A DNA stretch of 64,000 bases from Paenibacillus sp. HWE-109 (GCF_022163125.1 NZ_CP091881.1:1798001-1862000); one strand, 5' to 3'; shown: positions 37,078 through 47,327, numbered from the stretch's first letter. The notes: generated by a model not told the origin, from the letters alone. Numbers and translations are program-made.

Positions 37078-37962
37078 ATGAGCAAGAGTGCCTCATGGGC
37101 ATTAAGAAGCTTTACTGTTGTGAACTATGTGTTTCTGATTGGTATATCTGTCCTCTGCGTGCTGCCATTAATTCATTTGCTAGCGATGTCATTAAGCTCA
37201 AATAATGCGGTAGCTACGGGGTCTGTTACGTTCTGGCCTGTGGAATTTACATGGAAGTCGTACCAATTTATTATCGAGAAACCGGAATTCATGACTTCTT
37301 TTTTCATTTCAGTCAAAAGAGTGTTCCTGGGCGTGGTTATCAATATGGTTTTGACCATTCTGGTGGCCTATCCCTTGTCCAAAGAAGCTGGGAAATTCAA
37401 AGGCAGAACGATTTATGTATGGATTTTCGTCTTTACGATGCTGTTTAGCGGAGGCATTATTCCGTTATACATGACTATGCGGTCACTTGGTATGCTGGAC
37501 ACGATTTGGGCTTTGGTCCTTACTCATGCTGTTCCAGTCTATAATGTGGTTATTTTATTAAATTTTTTCCGTGCTTTGCCCAAGGAACTAGAGGAGGCTG
37601 CTTTAATTGATGGAGCCGGTGCTTGGCGCACATTATGGAGCGTTTACCTGCCATTGTCAACGCCTTCCTTGGCGACTCTCACCTTATTTGCCACCGTATC
37701 GCATTGGAATGCATGGTTTGACGGTATTTTATTCATGAATACGCCGGTTAACTATCCGCTTCAGAGCTATTTGTACACGGTTGTTGTTGGACTGGACACG
37801 TTAATTAAAAGCAACACCGACTTGGAAGTACTCAGTTTGATTTCTGATCGAACGGCTCGCGCAGCGCAAATATTTTTGGGCGCTTTACCGATATTGGTCA
37901 TCTACCCCTTCTTGCAGCGGTATTTCACGAAAGGGATTATTTTGGGCAGTGTGAAGGAATAA
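37078..37962 (+). CDS. Sugar ABC transporter permease (YtcP type)
   Basis: A 294-residue permease with an EAA loop (EEAALIDGAGAWRTLWSVYLP) and the family C-terminus GIILGSVKE. The frame is open back to a TTG at 37054, but ATG 37078 is chosen because AGAAGGGGGAAG sits upstream at normal distance. It forms the channel with the 36158 product. The glycosidase gene at 38027 follows without an obvious terminator, so import and hydrolysis are probably co-expressed. Confidence 0.92.
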   Translation: MSKSASWALRSFTVVNYVFLIGISVLCVLPLIHLLAMSLSSNNAVATGSVTFWPVEFTWKSYQFIIEKPEFMTSFFISVKRVFLGVVINMVLTILVAYPLSKEAGKFKGRTIYVWIFVFTMLFSGGIIPLYMTMRSLGMLDTIWALVLTHAVPVYNVVILLNFFRALPKELEEAALIDGAGAWRTLWSVYLPLSTPSLATLTLFATVSHWNAWFDGILFMNTPVNYPLQSYLYTVVVGLDTLIKSNTDLEVLSLISDRTARAAQIFLGALPILVIYPFLQRYFTKGIILGSVKE

Positions 37963-38026
37963 GCCAGAACGAATAAATCATTGGTGAATAAGGCATTAGG
38001 GAGAAAGCGAAAGGGAGTTAGACAAG

Positions 38027-40111
38027 ATGGGCGAGTCCTTGCGAATAGGCAGTCAATTATTTATTAACAAAGATGATACAGAAGAAGCGGTGAGAGCATG
38101 GGTAAGAAGCATGCAGGAACACGGTCTGACGGTGATTCGGCTGTTTATGATTTGGGAACAGGTGGAACCGCGAGCAGGGGAATGGCAATTTGGGTCCTAT
38201 GATGCTTGTTTGGATGAAGCTTCAATATGTGGGCTGAAGGTCGTTCCCACGCTGATGTCGGTCAGTCCTCCCGGTTGGATGAAATTGACCGATGGCCCGC
38301 AATCTGTCTCGGATTTGGATGATCCAGCCTACCAAACCAAAGCACGCGGCTATGTGGAGAAGATCGCTCAGCGTTATGGGAATCATCCTGCGCTTGACTC
38401 CTGGATTTTGTGGAACGAGCCTACCCGTTATATAACCAAGAGCAAATTTGCTATGGAGGCCTATGCAAGGTACATCCGGGAGAACTTCGATACGATCGAA
38501 GCCTATAATCAAATTTCGTATACACAATACGAAAGCTTCGAGGCGTTGGCAGCGGATGACGATGAGGGGAGTCAGCTGAATGCGCAGCCGTTTCAATCTT
38601 TTGCCGAACGGCTCAGTTGGTCGCGGTTTTCTGTGTACAACATGAATCAGCAGTTGGCTTGGATCCGGGATGTTATTCGGGAAAATGGCTCTAGCCACGA
38701 GGTCCACATTAATCCTCATAATCTTGGGGCTGAGATGCAAGGCGGGGGACAATCCATCTGGCAGCAGAGTGAGGTCGTTGATTTCCTTGGTTGTTCGGCG
38801 CATCCGATGTGGCATTCGCTGCGCTTTCCGGAGAAGAGGTGGGGGCAGTCGGTCGCTTTCTTCGCCGACTTGATGAAGAGCGCAACGCGCCACCCGGACG
38901 GAAAGTTCTGGGTCACAGAGCTTCAGGGCGGGCTGACCTTATACTCCGCTGGCCAGGCATACACACCATCCAAGGAGGTTATCCGCGAATGGATCTGGGA
39001 GGGCTTGGGCAGCGGGGCCAAAGCCGTTGTCTTCTGGTGTTTCAATGCCCGGAACTCGGGCTACGAAGCAGGGGAATGGGCGCTTCTGAACCCGTGGGGC
39101 GGTTCATCGCCAAGGCTCGAGGCCGTGAAGGAAGCGGCTGGCGTCATTGCGGAGCATCAGCCATTGTTCGATCTGAGCAGAAGCGAAGCAGCGCATGTCA
39201 TGGTGCTATATTCGGAAGCCTCCTGGGCGCTCGGCGCTGTTGAAGGCACTGGTCATGACCCCGGCAATCCGCGCAATGTCAATATGTATGCGGATGCGCT
39301 GGCAGGCGCGTACCTCATGTTCTCCGACCTGTCTGCGGAAGTCATCTTTATCAATGAAGATCGGTTGGTACATGAGGGGATACCGGAGGCGATCCAGGTG
39401 TTTGTGCTGCCGAATACAATTGTGCTTGGATTGGCAGAAATAGAAGTGCTCAGGGCTTATGTAAGTCGTGGCGGTTTGTTAATCGCCGATGGATTGATCG
39501 GAATGAAAGACCGCAATGGCAAATTGGATCCGGCAACGATGCTTGAAGCATCCCAACTGCTCGGAGCTCAATTCAAGGATATTGTGACAGATGGAGAATC
39601 CTTTAGCATTACTGGACTTCATGGCAGCGAATGGCCGGGTTGGTTTTATCGGCTGCCGCTTGAACCGCTGGGTAGCGCTGAGGTCTGGGGGCGATTCACA
39701 GATGGAAGTGCGGCCATGGTCAAAGAGGAATGCGGATCAGGTGGCCAAGTTATTCGGATAGGCACCAACTTTTTCCAACACTATTTTGCTAAACCAGATG
39801 TCCGCTTGTTGTCCCTGCTTCAAGAGCACGCGGGTAAGCGCATCGATGGAACTGTCAGGCTGGCGAACAGCCATGCGGATTTGAGGATGAGAACATTAGA
39901 GCATCCCGAAGGCGTGATCTTAATTATTATGAATAAGGGACTTGAAACGACGGCCAACCTGTCGTTTGCCGTAGCAGGTCAACTCAAGAGTCTTACGAAG
40001 ACGGGGGAAGCGTCGGTCTTGCGAGTGCAAGCAAGTGAGACGCTGCCGTGGCAGATTGCGCAGGAAGATGTGACAGTTCTCTTTTTTCAACAACAAGGTC
40101 CAAGGAGATGA
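38027..40111 (+). CDS. GH42-type glycoside hydrolase (beta-galactosidase-like)
   Basis: A 694-residue enzyme with no signal peptide, so it acts in the cytoplasm on imported oligosaccharide. The TIM-barrel fits GH42: MIWEQVEPRAGEWQF near the start, the acid/base glutamate in LWNEPT (Glu131) and the likely nucleophile in WVTELQGG (Glu298). A trimerisation-like alpha/beta domain follows at about 390-620 (VLPNTIVLG, GGLLIADG), then a small beta domain. AAGGGAG precedes ATG 38027. Its stop overlaps the start area of the next gene. GH42 members are usually beta-galactosidases, but other specificities exist, so the exact sugar is open. Confidence 0.85.
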   Translation: MGESLRIGSQLFINKDDTEEAVRAWVRSMQEHGLTVIRLFMIWEQVEPRAGEWQFGSYDACLDEASICGLKVVPTLMSVSPPGWMKLTDGPQSVSDLDDPAYQTKARGYVEKIAQRYGNHPALDSWILWNEPTRYITKSKFAMEAYARYIRENFDTIEAYNQISYTQYESFEALAADDDEGSQLNAQPFQSFAERLSWSRFSVYNMNQQLAWIRDVIRENGSSHEVHINPHNLGAEMQGGGQSIWQQSEVVDFLGCSAHPMWHSLRFPEKRWGQSVAFFADLMKSATRHPDGKFWVTELQGGLTLYSAGQAYTPSKEVIREWIWEGLGSGAKAVVFWCFNARNSGYEAGEWALLNPWGGSSPRLEAVKEAAGVIAEHQPLFDLSRSEAAHVMVLYSEASWALGAVEGTGHDPGNPRNVNMYADALAGAYLMFSDLSAEVIFINEDRLVHEGIPEAIQVFVLPNTIVLGLAEIEVLRAYVSRGGLLIADGLIGMKDRNGKLDPATMLEASQLLGAQFKDIVTDGESFSITGLHGSEWPGWFYRLPLEPLGSAEVWGRFTDGSAAMVKEECGSGGQVIRIGTNFFQHYFAKPDVRLLSLLQEHAGKRIDGTVRLANSHADLRMRTLEHPEGVILIIMNKGLETTANLSFAVAGQLKSLTKTGEASVLRVQASETLPWQIAQEDVTVLFFQQQGPRR

Positions 40112-40116
40112 AGGAA

Positions 40117-42561
40117 ATGCCTACCCATCCTACAAACAAGAAGCTCAAACGGGCTTCACTGGAAATGAGCCTGAAACCGTTCAAAAGTCTAGAACCATCG
40201 GCGATTGACGCTGTGATTGCAGAAGCTCTTCGCCAGTGGCAGCCGCTGCTCGATATGGCGGAAACCGCCTCGATGCTGCTCTGGGTTTCCGACGGCAGTG
40301 AAATTCTCACATGGAACGATGATTTGGAACAGCCATTCGAGTGGGCGCGGTATATTGGCTTCGCAAATGAAGAAATGTTCAGTCATGTGTCTGATTCAAA
40401 TGATCCCCATATTGCCAAGCGCTATACGGAGTCGCCAGTTTCCTTCACATACGGGGATCTCAAGCGGGTAATTGCCTCAATTAAGCGGATTGCTAAGCAG
40501 CAGTATGGCTTGCAGATGGAGGTTGGAGCCACCTTCGATGCCGGACCGGAATTTGCCTACTCGGATTTCAAATATAAGGACCATCCAGAAATTAATCGCG
40601 CAGAGCTCGGCGGAACTTATGTAAATCTGAAATCACACTACACCGTTGTGTGCAGTTGGTCGAAGTTGAAATCCGATGCTGTCAGCTATGCCGCCTATCC
40701 GAATGGCATTCCGGAAGATTTGCCGTTCGGCGAGTTTCTTGGCAAGCAATGCCACCATTATTTGCCGGCGCTTGGCTTTGATTACATCTGGTTTTCCAAT
40801 GGCTTTGCGATTTCGTATTTCCCATGGACATATTTGGGTGCTAATTATGACGGGACCAACCTGGGCATTGCTGATTATGAAGAAATTTCGTCCAAGATGC
40901 TTTCGTTTTGGGACATCTTCAAGCGGGAATGTCCTGGCGTCCACACAGAAATCAGAGGCACTAATTATGGAACAGGGATGGATATCGCCAAAGATTACAT
41001 TCCCATGCTGGATCTTTATGATAGAGAGTATCTCGACTATCCGGCGCCGAATTCGCCATGGGGAGCGCTTAACTATGATTTCGGACTGGAAATAACGGGG
41101 CATTTATCCAAAATAGCGGAGATTCCCAAGGATACGTATTTCTACCGTTTCTATGCCAACGACCCTTGGTTCTGGCAAAATCCTTGGTGGGATTACTATG
41201 ATCGTGAGCCGCACGACATTTATTGTCCACTCGCAGCAGCAAGGGTGAATGCGAATGGCGATGTTGAGCCGCCTGGTGTCGTTCAAATTCTCACGATTGA
41301 CACGGAATATGGCGAACTGGATGGCGAAGCTGCGGCGGAAATCCTTCAACATATTCAGAAAGCGTTCAAGGATGCGCCTGATCAACCAGGACTTGTCACA
41401 TGGCTGTATCCGTTCCGTGAGATTCATGAAACGGCGAAGGCAGACAATCAGGCAACTGGACGCGTATTTTTCCATGACTGGCTGATTCGCAATGCGATTA
41501 ATGAAGGCTTGCCCCTGAATACAGTCCTAGGGACGGATACTTTCCGTATGATGAGTGAGGAAGCTAAAGCCAAGATGAAAGGCACCGTGCTGCTTGTATC
41601 GACATTGGGGTTGAGCGCAGAGCGACTTTCTGAGATTGAAGAACTCGTTCAAGAGGGCGCTCATGTCTTATTTTATGGCGATGTCCGCGAACCTGCCTTG
41701 CTGGAACTGCTGCAACTTACAAGAGATGAGGAACTGGAAGGGGATTTCCAACTCCATATCTCTTTGAAGCAAGATGAAGTGGACAATAACGAGCCAGCGC
41801 ATCTGCTCAGGCATCGTGCCGAAATTGGTGATGGAGGCCTTGCGCTCACCTTGCGCGCAGGTTCGAATGCGCAGGTTCACGCATCTGCCACTCAACAGGG
41901 GAGGGAACGTGTGTTTGCTATATCGAGAGCAGTAAACAAAGGGCGAATGGGCTGGATGCGCGGTTCCTTGCCGTTTGAACCTGCCGGTGTTACTCACTTG
42001 CCAGTGCGCCAACCAGATGAATGCTATGATTCCTCTGTCCTTCTGCGATACATGCTCCAAGTGTTTGGATACGCGATAACACAAAAGAAACAAAATCAGT
42101 CCTCGCAAGCAGCGCTCTTCTTCGTGTCGCGTCACGAGAACGCGTTCTGGTTCACTGGCTGTAAACAAGATACGACAGTGCAATTGCATTTAGGAATGCC
42201 GGAAGGGGTACCTTTATTTCCTGGGCAATCGGTTCAGTTGGGGGGAGCGACAGGGCTGTATGCTTTGGATCGAACTTTCCATGAGGAGTGCCGCATCTTC
42301 GTCTTGCAAAAAGACCGAACGAAAGTTCTGTGCCGAGAGAATCAAGCCTTTCCAACATGGAAAAGGCAATCCAATCGTAATCTGTCGGTTTGGCATTTAA
42401 GCAACGCAGATGTAACTGTTTTTCCTCCGGTAGAGGCTTTACAGAACGGGCTTGTGGAAGTACGATTGAATGACAAAGAGTATTTGGATTTATCTGGATC
42501 CGTACACCAAGACCGCTTATTGCTGAAGGGGATTACAGGTAAAATTGATATACTCTGGTAA
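40117..42561 (+). CDS. Large uncharacterised protein of a carbohydrate cluster, possible glycoside-hydrolase-like fold
   Basis: An 814-residue cytoplasmic protein that I do not recognise as a named family. ATG 40117 is chosen because AAGGAG (40102-40107) is nine bases upstream; ATG 40108 is too close. The first about 480 residues are rich in aromatic and acidic motifs (SLEMSLKPF, WYWQNPWW-like DPWFWQNPWWDYYD, EIRGTNYGTG) and could be a TIM barrel. Residues about 490-570 look like a Rossmann-like or trimerisation-like domain (VLLVSTLGLSAERLSEIEEL). The C-terminal part is mostly beta. It lies between a GH42 gene and an SGNH hydrolase gene in one run, so a role in breaking down the imported glycan is likely but unproven. 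Confidence 0.7.
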   Translation: MPTHPTNKKLKRASLEMSLKPFKSLEPSAIDAVIAEALRQWQPLLDMAETASMLLWVSDGSEILTWNDDLEQPFEWARYIGFANEEMFSHVSDSNDPHIAKRYTESPVSFTYGDLKRVIASIKRIAKQQYGLQMEVGATFDAGPEFAYSDFKYKDHPEINRAELGGTYVNLKSHYTVVCSWSKLKSDAVSYAAYPNGIPEDLPFGEFLGKQCHHYLPALGFDYIWFSNGFAISYFPWTYLGANYDGTNLGIADYEEISSKMLSFWDIFKRECPGVHTEIRGTNYGTGMDIAKDYIPMLDLYDREYLDYPAPNSPWGALNYDFGLEITGHLSKIAEIPKDTYFYRFYANDPWFWQNPWWDYYDREPHDIYCPLAAARVNANGDVEPPGVVQILTIDTEYGELDGEAAAEILQHIQKAFKDAPDQPGLVTWLYPFREIHETAKADNQATGRVFFHDWLIRNAINEGLPLNTVLGTDTFRMMSEEAKAKMKGTVLLVSTLGLSAERLSEIEELVQEGAHVLFYGDVREPALLELLQLTRDEELEGDFQLHISLKQDEVDNNEPAHLLRHRAEIGDGGLALTLRAGSNAQVHASATQQGRERVFAISRAVNKGRMGWMRGSLPFEPAGVTHLPVRQPDECYDSSVLLRYMLQVFGYAITQKKQNQSSQAALFFVSRHENAFWFTGCKQDTTVQLHLGMPEGVPLFPGQSVQLGGATGLYALDRTFHEECRIFVLQKDRTKVLCRENQAFPTWKRQSNRNLSVWHLSNADVTVFPPVEALQNGLVEVRLNDKEYLDLSGSVHQDRLLLKGITGKIDILW

Positions 42562-42588
42562 TCATTGATTTAGTAGGAGTGTGTCAGA

Positions 42589-43572
42589 GTGGGGATTAGC
42601 AGACAGATTGGAGAAACATTTGTATTCGCTGGAACGGAAGAGCAAATTATGCGGTATTGGCCACTTTCCGGAGGGGGCCGTATTCACCTTAGAAGTCAAC
42701 CGGAAGATTCGTATCCTGATTCCATCACATTTACGGAGGGAATCGACTATACGGTTGACTATGAGAAGGGAACCCTTACCCGGATAGCGAGTGGGCGATT
42801 GCCTGATTGGCAGCAGCATCCGCTTTACGGTTTGCCAAAGTTTGACCATCGTGAATTTGCCAACGTGTCTAACCGTTTGTTTACCGTTTATGCAGACTAC
42901 GATTACGAAGCTCCTAACGAGGGAGCAGTCGCTTCGGGCGGCATGTCAGCCCTATGGAGGGAGAAGCTGCAAAATAAAAAGGCTATCTCCTATGTTGTGT
43001 TGGGTGACAGCATCTCGGCGGGCGCAGAGATCCTGAATCCGCACCATACTTTCGCTGAACGTTTCAGAGAGCATCTGCGGGAGCAATTCCCTCATGCGGA
43101 AGTAACTTTGACGAATAAAGCCATTAGTGGTGAAGCCAGTCCAAGCGGCTTGCAGCGTCTGCAAGCGGATGTGATCGCAGCTAGCCCTGATTTGGTGACA
43201 ATCGGTTATGGCATGAATGACCAGAATGTGAGCGAATCCGGCGGAAATGGTGTGCCTCTTCAGGCGTATGAACAGAATGTAGCTGCAATGATTGAACGTA
43301 TTCAAGCGCAGACAGACGCTGTTATTATTTTAATTACACCTTGTCTGCCTAACGTTAAGTGGCATTTTGCCAGTGAGAATGTGACTGACTATGCGGATGC
43401 CCTGCGCCGATTAGCCCAAACTTACAAGGTAGGGCTTGCTGATGTTCAGCAACTGTGGCACCAAGAGCTGGCGGCAGGCAAATCACAAGCAAGCCTGCTC
43501 ATCAATCACATCAACCACCCCAATGAGTACGGACATGCTTTGTACGCGAAGGCGTTGTCGAGCTTGGTATAG
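42589..43572 (+). CDS. SGNH/GDSL-family hydrolase (esterase-like)
   Basis: A 327-residue protein. The C-terminal about 200 residues carry the SGNH blocks: the nucleophile Ser in VLGDSISAG, the conserved Gly in the ISGEAS region, the Asn in GYGMNDQN and the catalytic Asp/His in NHINHPNEYGH. About 120 N-terminal residues form an extra beta domain, as in some sugar acetylesterases. There is no signal peptide. GTG 42589 is the start, with TAGGAGTG upstream. Probable role: removing acetyl or other ester groups from imported oligosaccharide, working with the GH42 enzyme. Confidence 0.83.
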   Translation: MGISRQIGETFVFAGTEEQIMRYWPLSGGGRIHLRSQPEDSYPDSITFTEGIDYTVDYEKGTLTRIASGRLPDWQQHPLYGLPKFDHREFANVSNRLFTVYADYDYEAPNEGAVASGGMSALWREKLQNKKAISYVVLGDSISAGAEILNPHHTFAERFREHLREQFPHAEVTLTNKAISGEASPSGLQRLQADVIAASPDLVTIGYGMNDQNVSESGGNGVPLQAYEQNVAAMIERIQAQTDAVIILITPCLPNVKWHFASENVTDYADALRRLAQTYKVGLADVQQLWHQELAAGKSQASLLINHINHPNEYGHALYAKALSSLV

Positions 43573-43585
43573 GTTTAGCGAAAAA

Positions 43586-43640
43586 GAGAGCTTTCCTCGA
43601 GGTGAAAAATGGCCTCTTGGGGAAGGCTCTTTCTTTTTTT
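43586..43640 (+). terminator. Terminator at the end of the glycosidase operon
   Basis: AGAGCTTTCCTCGAGG and CCTCTTGGGGAAGGCTCT pair around a short loop, with TTCTTTTTTT after it. Confidence 0.8.
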
Positions 43641-43790
43641 ACCCATGAAATTTGCGAAATCGTCAATCGGCCATGTTGAAATCAGCATGGTTTTTCGGTT
43701 TTTGCTCATATCGCACGGCGGCCTCATCCCGTAGTCTTAGGAAAGAGATGCATCTCACATTTCCTACTACACATTTGGAGGGTCATTTGA

Positions 43791-45410
43791 ATGAAGAAAA
43801 TGCTAGCTTCTACAGTAGCTGTCATGATGATGGGATCAACGCTGATCGCGTGTTCCTCACAGGCAGATACGAAACCAACAACAGATACACAAGCGCCTGC
43901 TGCGACGACAGCAACAACGTATCCGATGAAAACAGATAAAACGCTGACCTACTGGGGAGAAATGAACGGAAATCTAACCGGTGTGAAAACCGCGCATAGC
44001 GAGGTGCCTTTCTTCCAAGATTGGCAGAAGAAAACGGGCGTGCCGGTGAAATTCACAGCGCCGCCGACAGGTCAAGTGAAGGAAGCCCTTAACGTGATGC
44101 TGGCTTCCGGGGATTTGCCGGATATGATCGAATATAACTTCCTGAATGATTTCCCGGGAGGACCTGAGAAAGCCATTAAGGATGGCTACATTCTTAAACT
44201 GAATGATTTATTTGATAAATATGCGCCGAATTTGAAAAAGTATTTGAAAGAACACCCAGAGGTCGACAAATTGATCAAAACCGATAATGGCAGTTATTAC
44301 GCCTTCCCTTTTATTCGAGGCGACGACTATCTGCAGGTTTTCCAGGGACCTATTATCCGCAAGGATTGGTTGGATGAGCTGGGGCTGCCGGTTCCAGAGA
44401 CGATTGATGAGTGGACAGCAGCTTTAAGAGCGTTCAAAGAGAAGAAAGGCGCAGCAGCTCCGCTTTCTTTTGTAAGCAAGCCGCGTTTCTTCAATGAATC
44501 GTATAACGGCGCGTTCTTGGGAGCTTTCGGAGTCAACCGCAATTTCTATCTGGAAGATGGCGCGATTAAATTCGGCCCAGCGGAAAGCGGGTATAAAGAG
44601 TATTTGAACTTATTCCACCAATGGTATCAAGAAGGTCTGTTGGATAAAAATATTGCCACAGCGGACAACAAAGCACTCGATGGCGGATTTGCCTCAGGAG
44701 CCACGGGGGCTAGCATCGGGAATGCCGGTGGCGGTATCGGCAAATGGCAGCCGCTAGTTCAGGGCAAAGATCCCAAAGCGCAATTGGTCGCGGCACCTTA
44801 CCCGGTTGTGAAGAAGGGCGATACGCCTAAATTCGGCCAACGCGGTTCTGCCTTTGACTCCGGCGGTATGGTTGCGATCTCGACGAAGGCCAAAGATCCG
44901 GCGCTTACGGCCAAATTGCTTGACTATGGATATGGCGATGAGGGTCATATGTTCTTCAATTTTGGAACGGAAGGTGTAAGCTACAAGGATGAAAACGGCT
45001 ATCCGAAGTATACGGATTTGCTGCTCAAAAACCCGGATAAATTAGCTCCGGCGCAAGCGATCTCCTTGTATACCCGCGGCAGCTACAACGGGCCATTCGT
45101 CCAAGACAAACGGTATGCAGAGCAGTTTTTCACCTTGGAAACGCAGCGCAGCGCAGTGAACATTTGGAAGAAAACAGATGCGGCCAAGTACAACCTGCCA
45201 CCGGTTACCCCAACACCGGAGGAAAGTACGGAGTACGCCAAAATTATGAGTGATATCAATACATTGGTGGACGAAATGACGCTCAAGATCATTCTGGGGA
45301 ATGAGAAAGTCGTTCAGTTCGATTCGTATTTAGCCAAAATGAAATCGTTAAAATTAGACCGCGCGATTGAAATTCAAAAAGCAGCGTACGACCGTTTTAA
45401 CAAACGTTAA
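43791..45410 (+). CDS. Extracellular solute-binding lipoprotein (first of two paralogues)
   Basis: A 539-residue LplA-type binding protein with lipobox LIAC. A short Thr/Ala linker is followed by the mature domain starting LTYWGEMNGN. It is a close paralogue of the protein at 49858-51447 (shared FPFIRGDD, IRKDWLDELGLP, NPDKLAPAQA). Its own stretch is followed by a GC-rich hairpin and then two permeases (45475, 46442). TGGAGGG precedes ATG 43791. Confidence 0.92.
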   Translation: MKKMLASTVAVMMMGSTLIACSSQADTKPTTDTQAPAATTATTYPMKTDKTLTYWGEMNGNLTGVKTAHSEVPFFQDWQKKTGVPVKFTAPPTGQVKEALNVMLASGDLPDMIEYNFLNDFPGGPEKAIKDGYILKLNDLFDKYAPNLKKYLKEHPEVDKLIKTDNGSYYAFPFIRGDDYLQVFQGPIIRKDWLDELGLPVPETIDEWTAALRAFKEKKGAAAPLSFVSKPRFFNESYNGAFLGAFGVNRNFYLEDGAIKFGPAESGYKEYLNLFHQWYQEGLLDKNIATADNKALDGGFASGATGASIGNAGGGIGKWQPLVQGKDPKAQLVAAPYPVVKKGDTPKFGQRGSAFDSGGMVAISTKAKDPALTAKLLDYGYGDEGHMFFNFGTEGVSYKDENGYPKYTDLLLKNPDKLAPAQAISLYTRGSYNGPFVQDKRYAEQFFTLETQRSAVNIWKKTDAAKYNLPPVTPTPEESTEYAKIMSDINTLVDEMTLKIILGNEKVVQFDSYLAKMKSLKLDRAIEIQKAAYDRFNKR

Positions 45411-45421
45411 AAATTGAATAC

Positions 45422-45445
45422 GAGGGAGGGCCGATCTGCCCTCTC
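45422..45445 (+). other. GC-rich hairpin between the binding-protein and permease genes
   Basis: GAGGGAGGGC (45422-45431) pairs with GCCCTCTC (45438-45445) without a good T-run. Such stem-loops often stabilise the binding-protein end of the mRNA so that more binding protein than permease is made. Confidence 0.6.
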
Positions 45446-45474
45446 TATCCGTTTGAATAGAGGTGACGACGAAC

Positions 45475-46431
45475 ATGGCGAAGGCTGAGCCGATACAGCA
45501 AATGCAAACACGCAAACCGAAGGCAGGCACGAATAAATATGTGCGCGATTTGATGCTTAATAAGTATTTATATATCATGATGATTCCCGTTCTCGCCTAT
45601 TATGTTATTTTCCACTACGCGCCAATGTACGGCGCACTGATTGCTTTCAAAGAATATTCGCCCATGAAAGGGATTTTGGGCAGTGAATGGGTCGGTTTCG
45701 CTCATTTCAAAGATTTTTTTGGCAGCTATTATTTCTGGCGAATCCTGAAAAATACGATTGTAATCAGTCTGTACTCCCTCATTTTCGAATTTCCTGCGCC
45801 AATCATTTTGGCATTGCTCATAAATGAAGTTCGCAGCAAGATGTTCAAGCGTGTAGCGCAAACGATCACATATATGCCGTACTTTATTTCACTTGTCGTC
45901 ATTTGTGGAATTATCACAGACTTCACGAATGCAGACGGCGTGATTAACAGGCTGTTCATGCTGATGGGCTACGATGGACAAGCGATGCTGCAGAAGCCGC
46001 AGTTGTTCCGTTCCATCTACATTTTGTCTGAAATTTGGCAAAGAATTGGCTGGGAGTCGATTATTTATATCGCGGCCTTAATGAGCATTGATCAGGAGCA
46101 GTATGAAGCAGCCAGAATGGATGGAGCTACGCGCTGGAAGCAAATTCTTCATATTACGCTGCCTGGCATCCTGCCGACGATTGCGATCATGTTTATTTTG
46201 CGAATGGGGAATTTGCTGAACGTAGGCTTTGAGAAAATCATTCTGCTCTACAATCCGGTTACCTACGATACAGCCGACGTTATTTCTTCCTTCGTATATC
46301 GCAAAGGGTTGCTGGAATTCGGGTGGAGCTACAGCTCCGCGGTAGGCTTGTTTAACTCCGTTATTAATCTCGTGCTGCTCATATCCGCGAATTATATTAG
46401 CCGCAAAGTCAATAAAAGCAGTTTATGGTGA
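45475..46431 (+). CDS. Sugar ABC transporter permease (LplB type)
   Basis: A 318-residue permease with EAA loop (YEAARMDGATRWKQILHITLP). ATG 45475 is chosen because TAGAGGTGA lies at good distance; GTG 45463 is the alternative. It should be fed by the 43791 protein and possibly also by the 49858 paralogue. It runs into the next permease with only a short gap. Confidence 0.93.
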   Translation: MAKAEPIQQMQTRKPKAGTNKYVRDLMLNKYLYIMMIPVLAYYVIFHYAPMYGALIAFKEYSPMKGILGSEWVGFAHFKDFFGSYYFWRILKNTIVISLYSLIFEFPAPIILALLINEVRSKMFKRVAQTITYMPYFISLVVICGIITDFTNADGVINRLFMLMGYDGQAMLQKPQLFRSIYILSEIWQRIGWESIIYIAALMSIDQEQYEAARMDGATRWKQILHITLPGILPTIAIMFILRMGNLLNVGFEKIILLYNPVTYDTADVISSFVYRKGLLEFGWSYSSAVGLFNSVINLVLLISANYISRKVNKSSLW

Positions 46432-46441
46432 GGTGAAAGTG

Positions 46442-47323
46442 ATGAAAAAAGGACCTGGTTTGTTGGAAAGATCGTTCGATATCGGGATTTATGCGGTGTT
46501 GATATTCCTTGTTGTTGTTACCTTGTACCCGCTGCTCTACGTCGTCATGGCTTCCTTGAGCGATGCAAGCCAACTGATTGCTTTCAAGGGTATCCTGTTC
46601 AGACCGCTGGGCTTTAGTTTGGAAGCGTACAAAAATGTCATGAGCAATCCGGGCATTTTGATCGGTTATCGGAATACCCTGTTTATTCTTGTGGCGGGCG
46701 TAGTCGTGAACTTGTTCATGACGGCATTAGGGGCGTATGTACTTTCGAGGAAAAATGTGATTTGGAATAAAGCCTTTATGATGATCATCGTCTTCACAAT
46801 GTTCTTCAATGGCGGGCTGATTCCCTTGTATCTGGTCGTGAAAAATATCGGACTGCTCGACTCGTTATGGGCAACGATCATACCTTTTTCCATCGGAACG
46901 TTTAACTTAATTATTATGCGAACAGCGTTCATGGGCATCCCGGACAGTTTGGAGGAGTCGGCGAAAATCGATGGCGCAAACCACTTTACGATCCTGTTCC
47001 GCATCATCATCCCGCTTTCCATGCCGGTTATTGCAGTGATGATCCTGTATTATGCGGTGGATAAATGGAACGGTTGGTTCTATGCTTCCGTATTTATCAA
47101 AAGCCGGGAATTGTTCCCTTTGCAGCTGGTGCTGCGCGAGATCCTGATTGCCAACTCAACGGACGGCATGTCCGCCGGAGCTGATGCGGGAGATCGCTTC
47201 CAAATGGCGGAAACGATTAAATATGCGACGATTGTTGTAGCGACATTGCCGATCCTATGCGTCTATCCGTTCGTGCAGCGATTCTTTGTCAAAGGCGTTA
47301 TGGTCGGATCTTTGAAGGGGTAA
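46442..47323 (+). CDS. Sugar ABC transporter permease (YtcP type)
   Basis: A 293-residue permease with EAA loop (EESAKIDGANHFTILFRIIIP) and C-terminus GVMVGSLKG. ATG 46442 is preferred, with GAGGTGA upstream; GTG 46433 is possible. It pairs with the 45475 product. A strong terminator follows at 47328-47368. Confidence 0.93.
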   Translation: MKKGPGLLERSFDIGIYAVLIFLVVVTLYPLLYVVMASLSDASQLIAFKGILFRPLGFSLEAYKNVMSNPGILIGYRNTLFILVAGVVVNLFMTALGAYVLSRKNVIWNKAFMMIIVFTMFFNGGLIPLYLVVKNIGLLDSLWATIIPFSIGTFNLIIMRTAFMGIPDSLEESAKIDGANHFTILFRIIIPLSMPVIAVMILYYAVDKWNGWFYASVFIKSRELFPLQLVLREILIANSTDGMSAGADAGDRFQMAETIKYATIVVATLPILCVYPFVQRFFVKGVMVGSLKG

Positions 47324-47327
47324 AGAA

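Noticed and set aside
38222..38893. 223-residue minus-strand frame inside the GH42 gene
   Set aside because: It is antisense to a clear glycosidase with catalytic motifs on the other strand.
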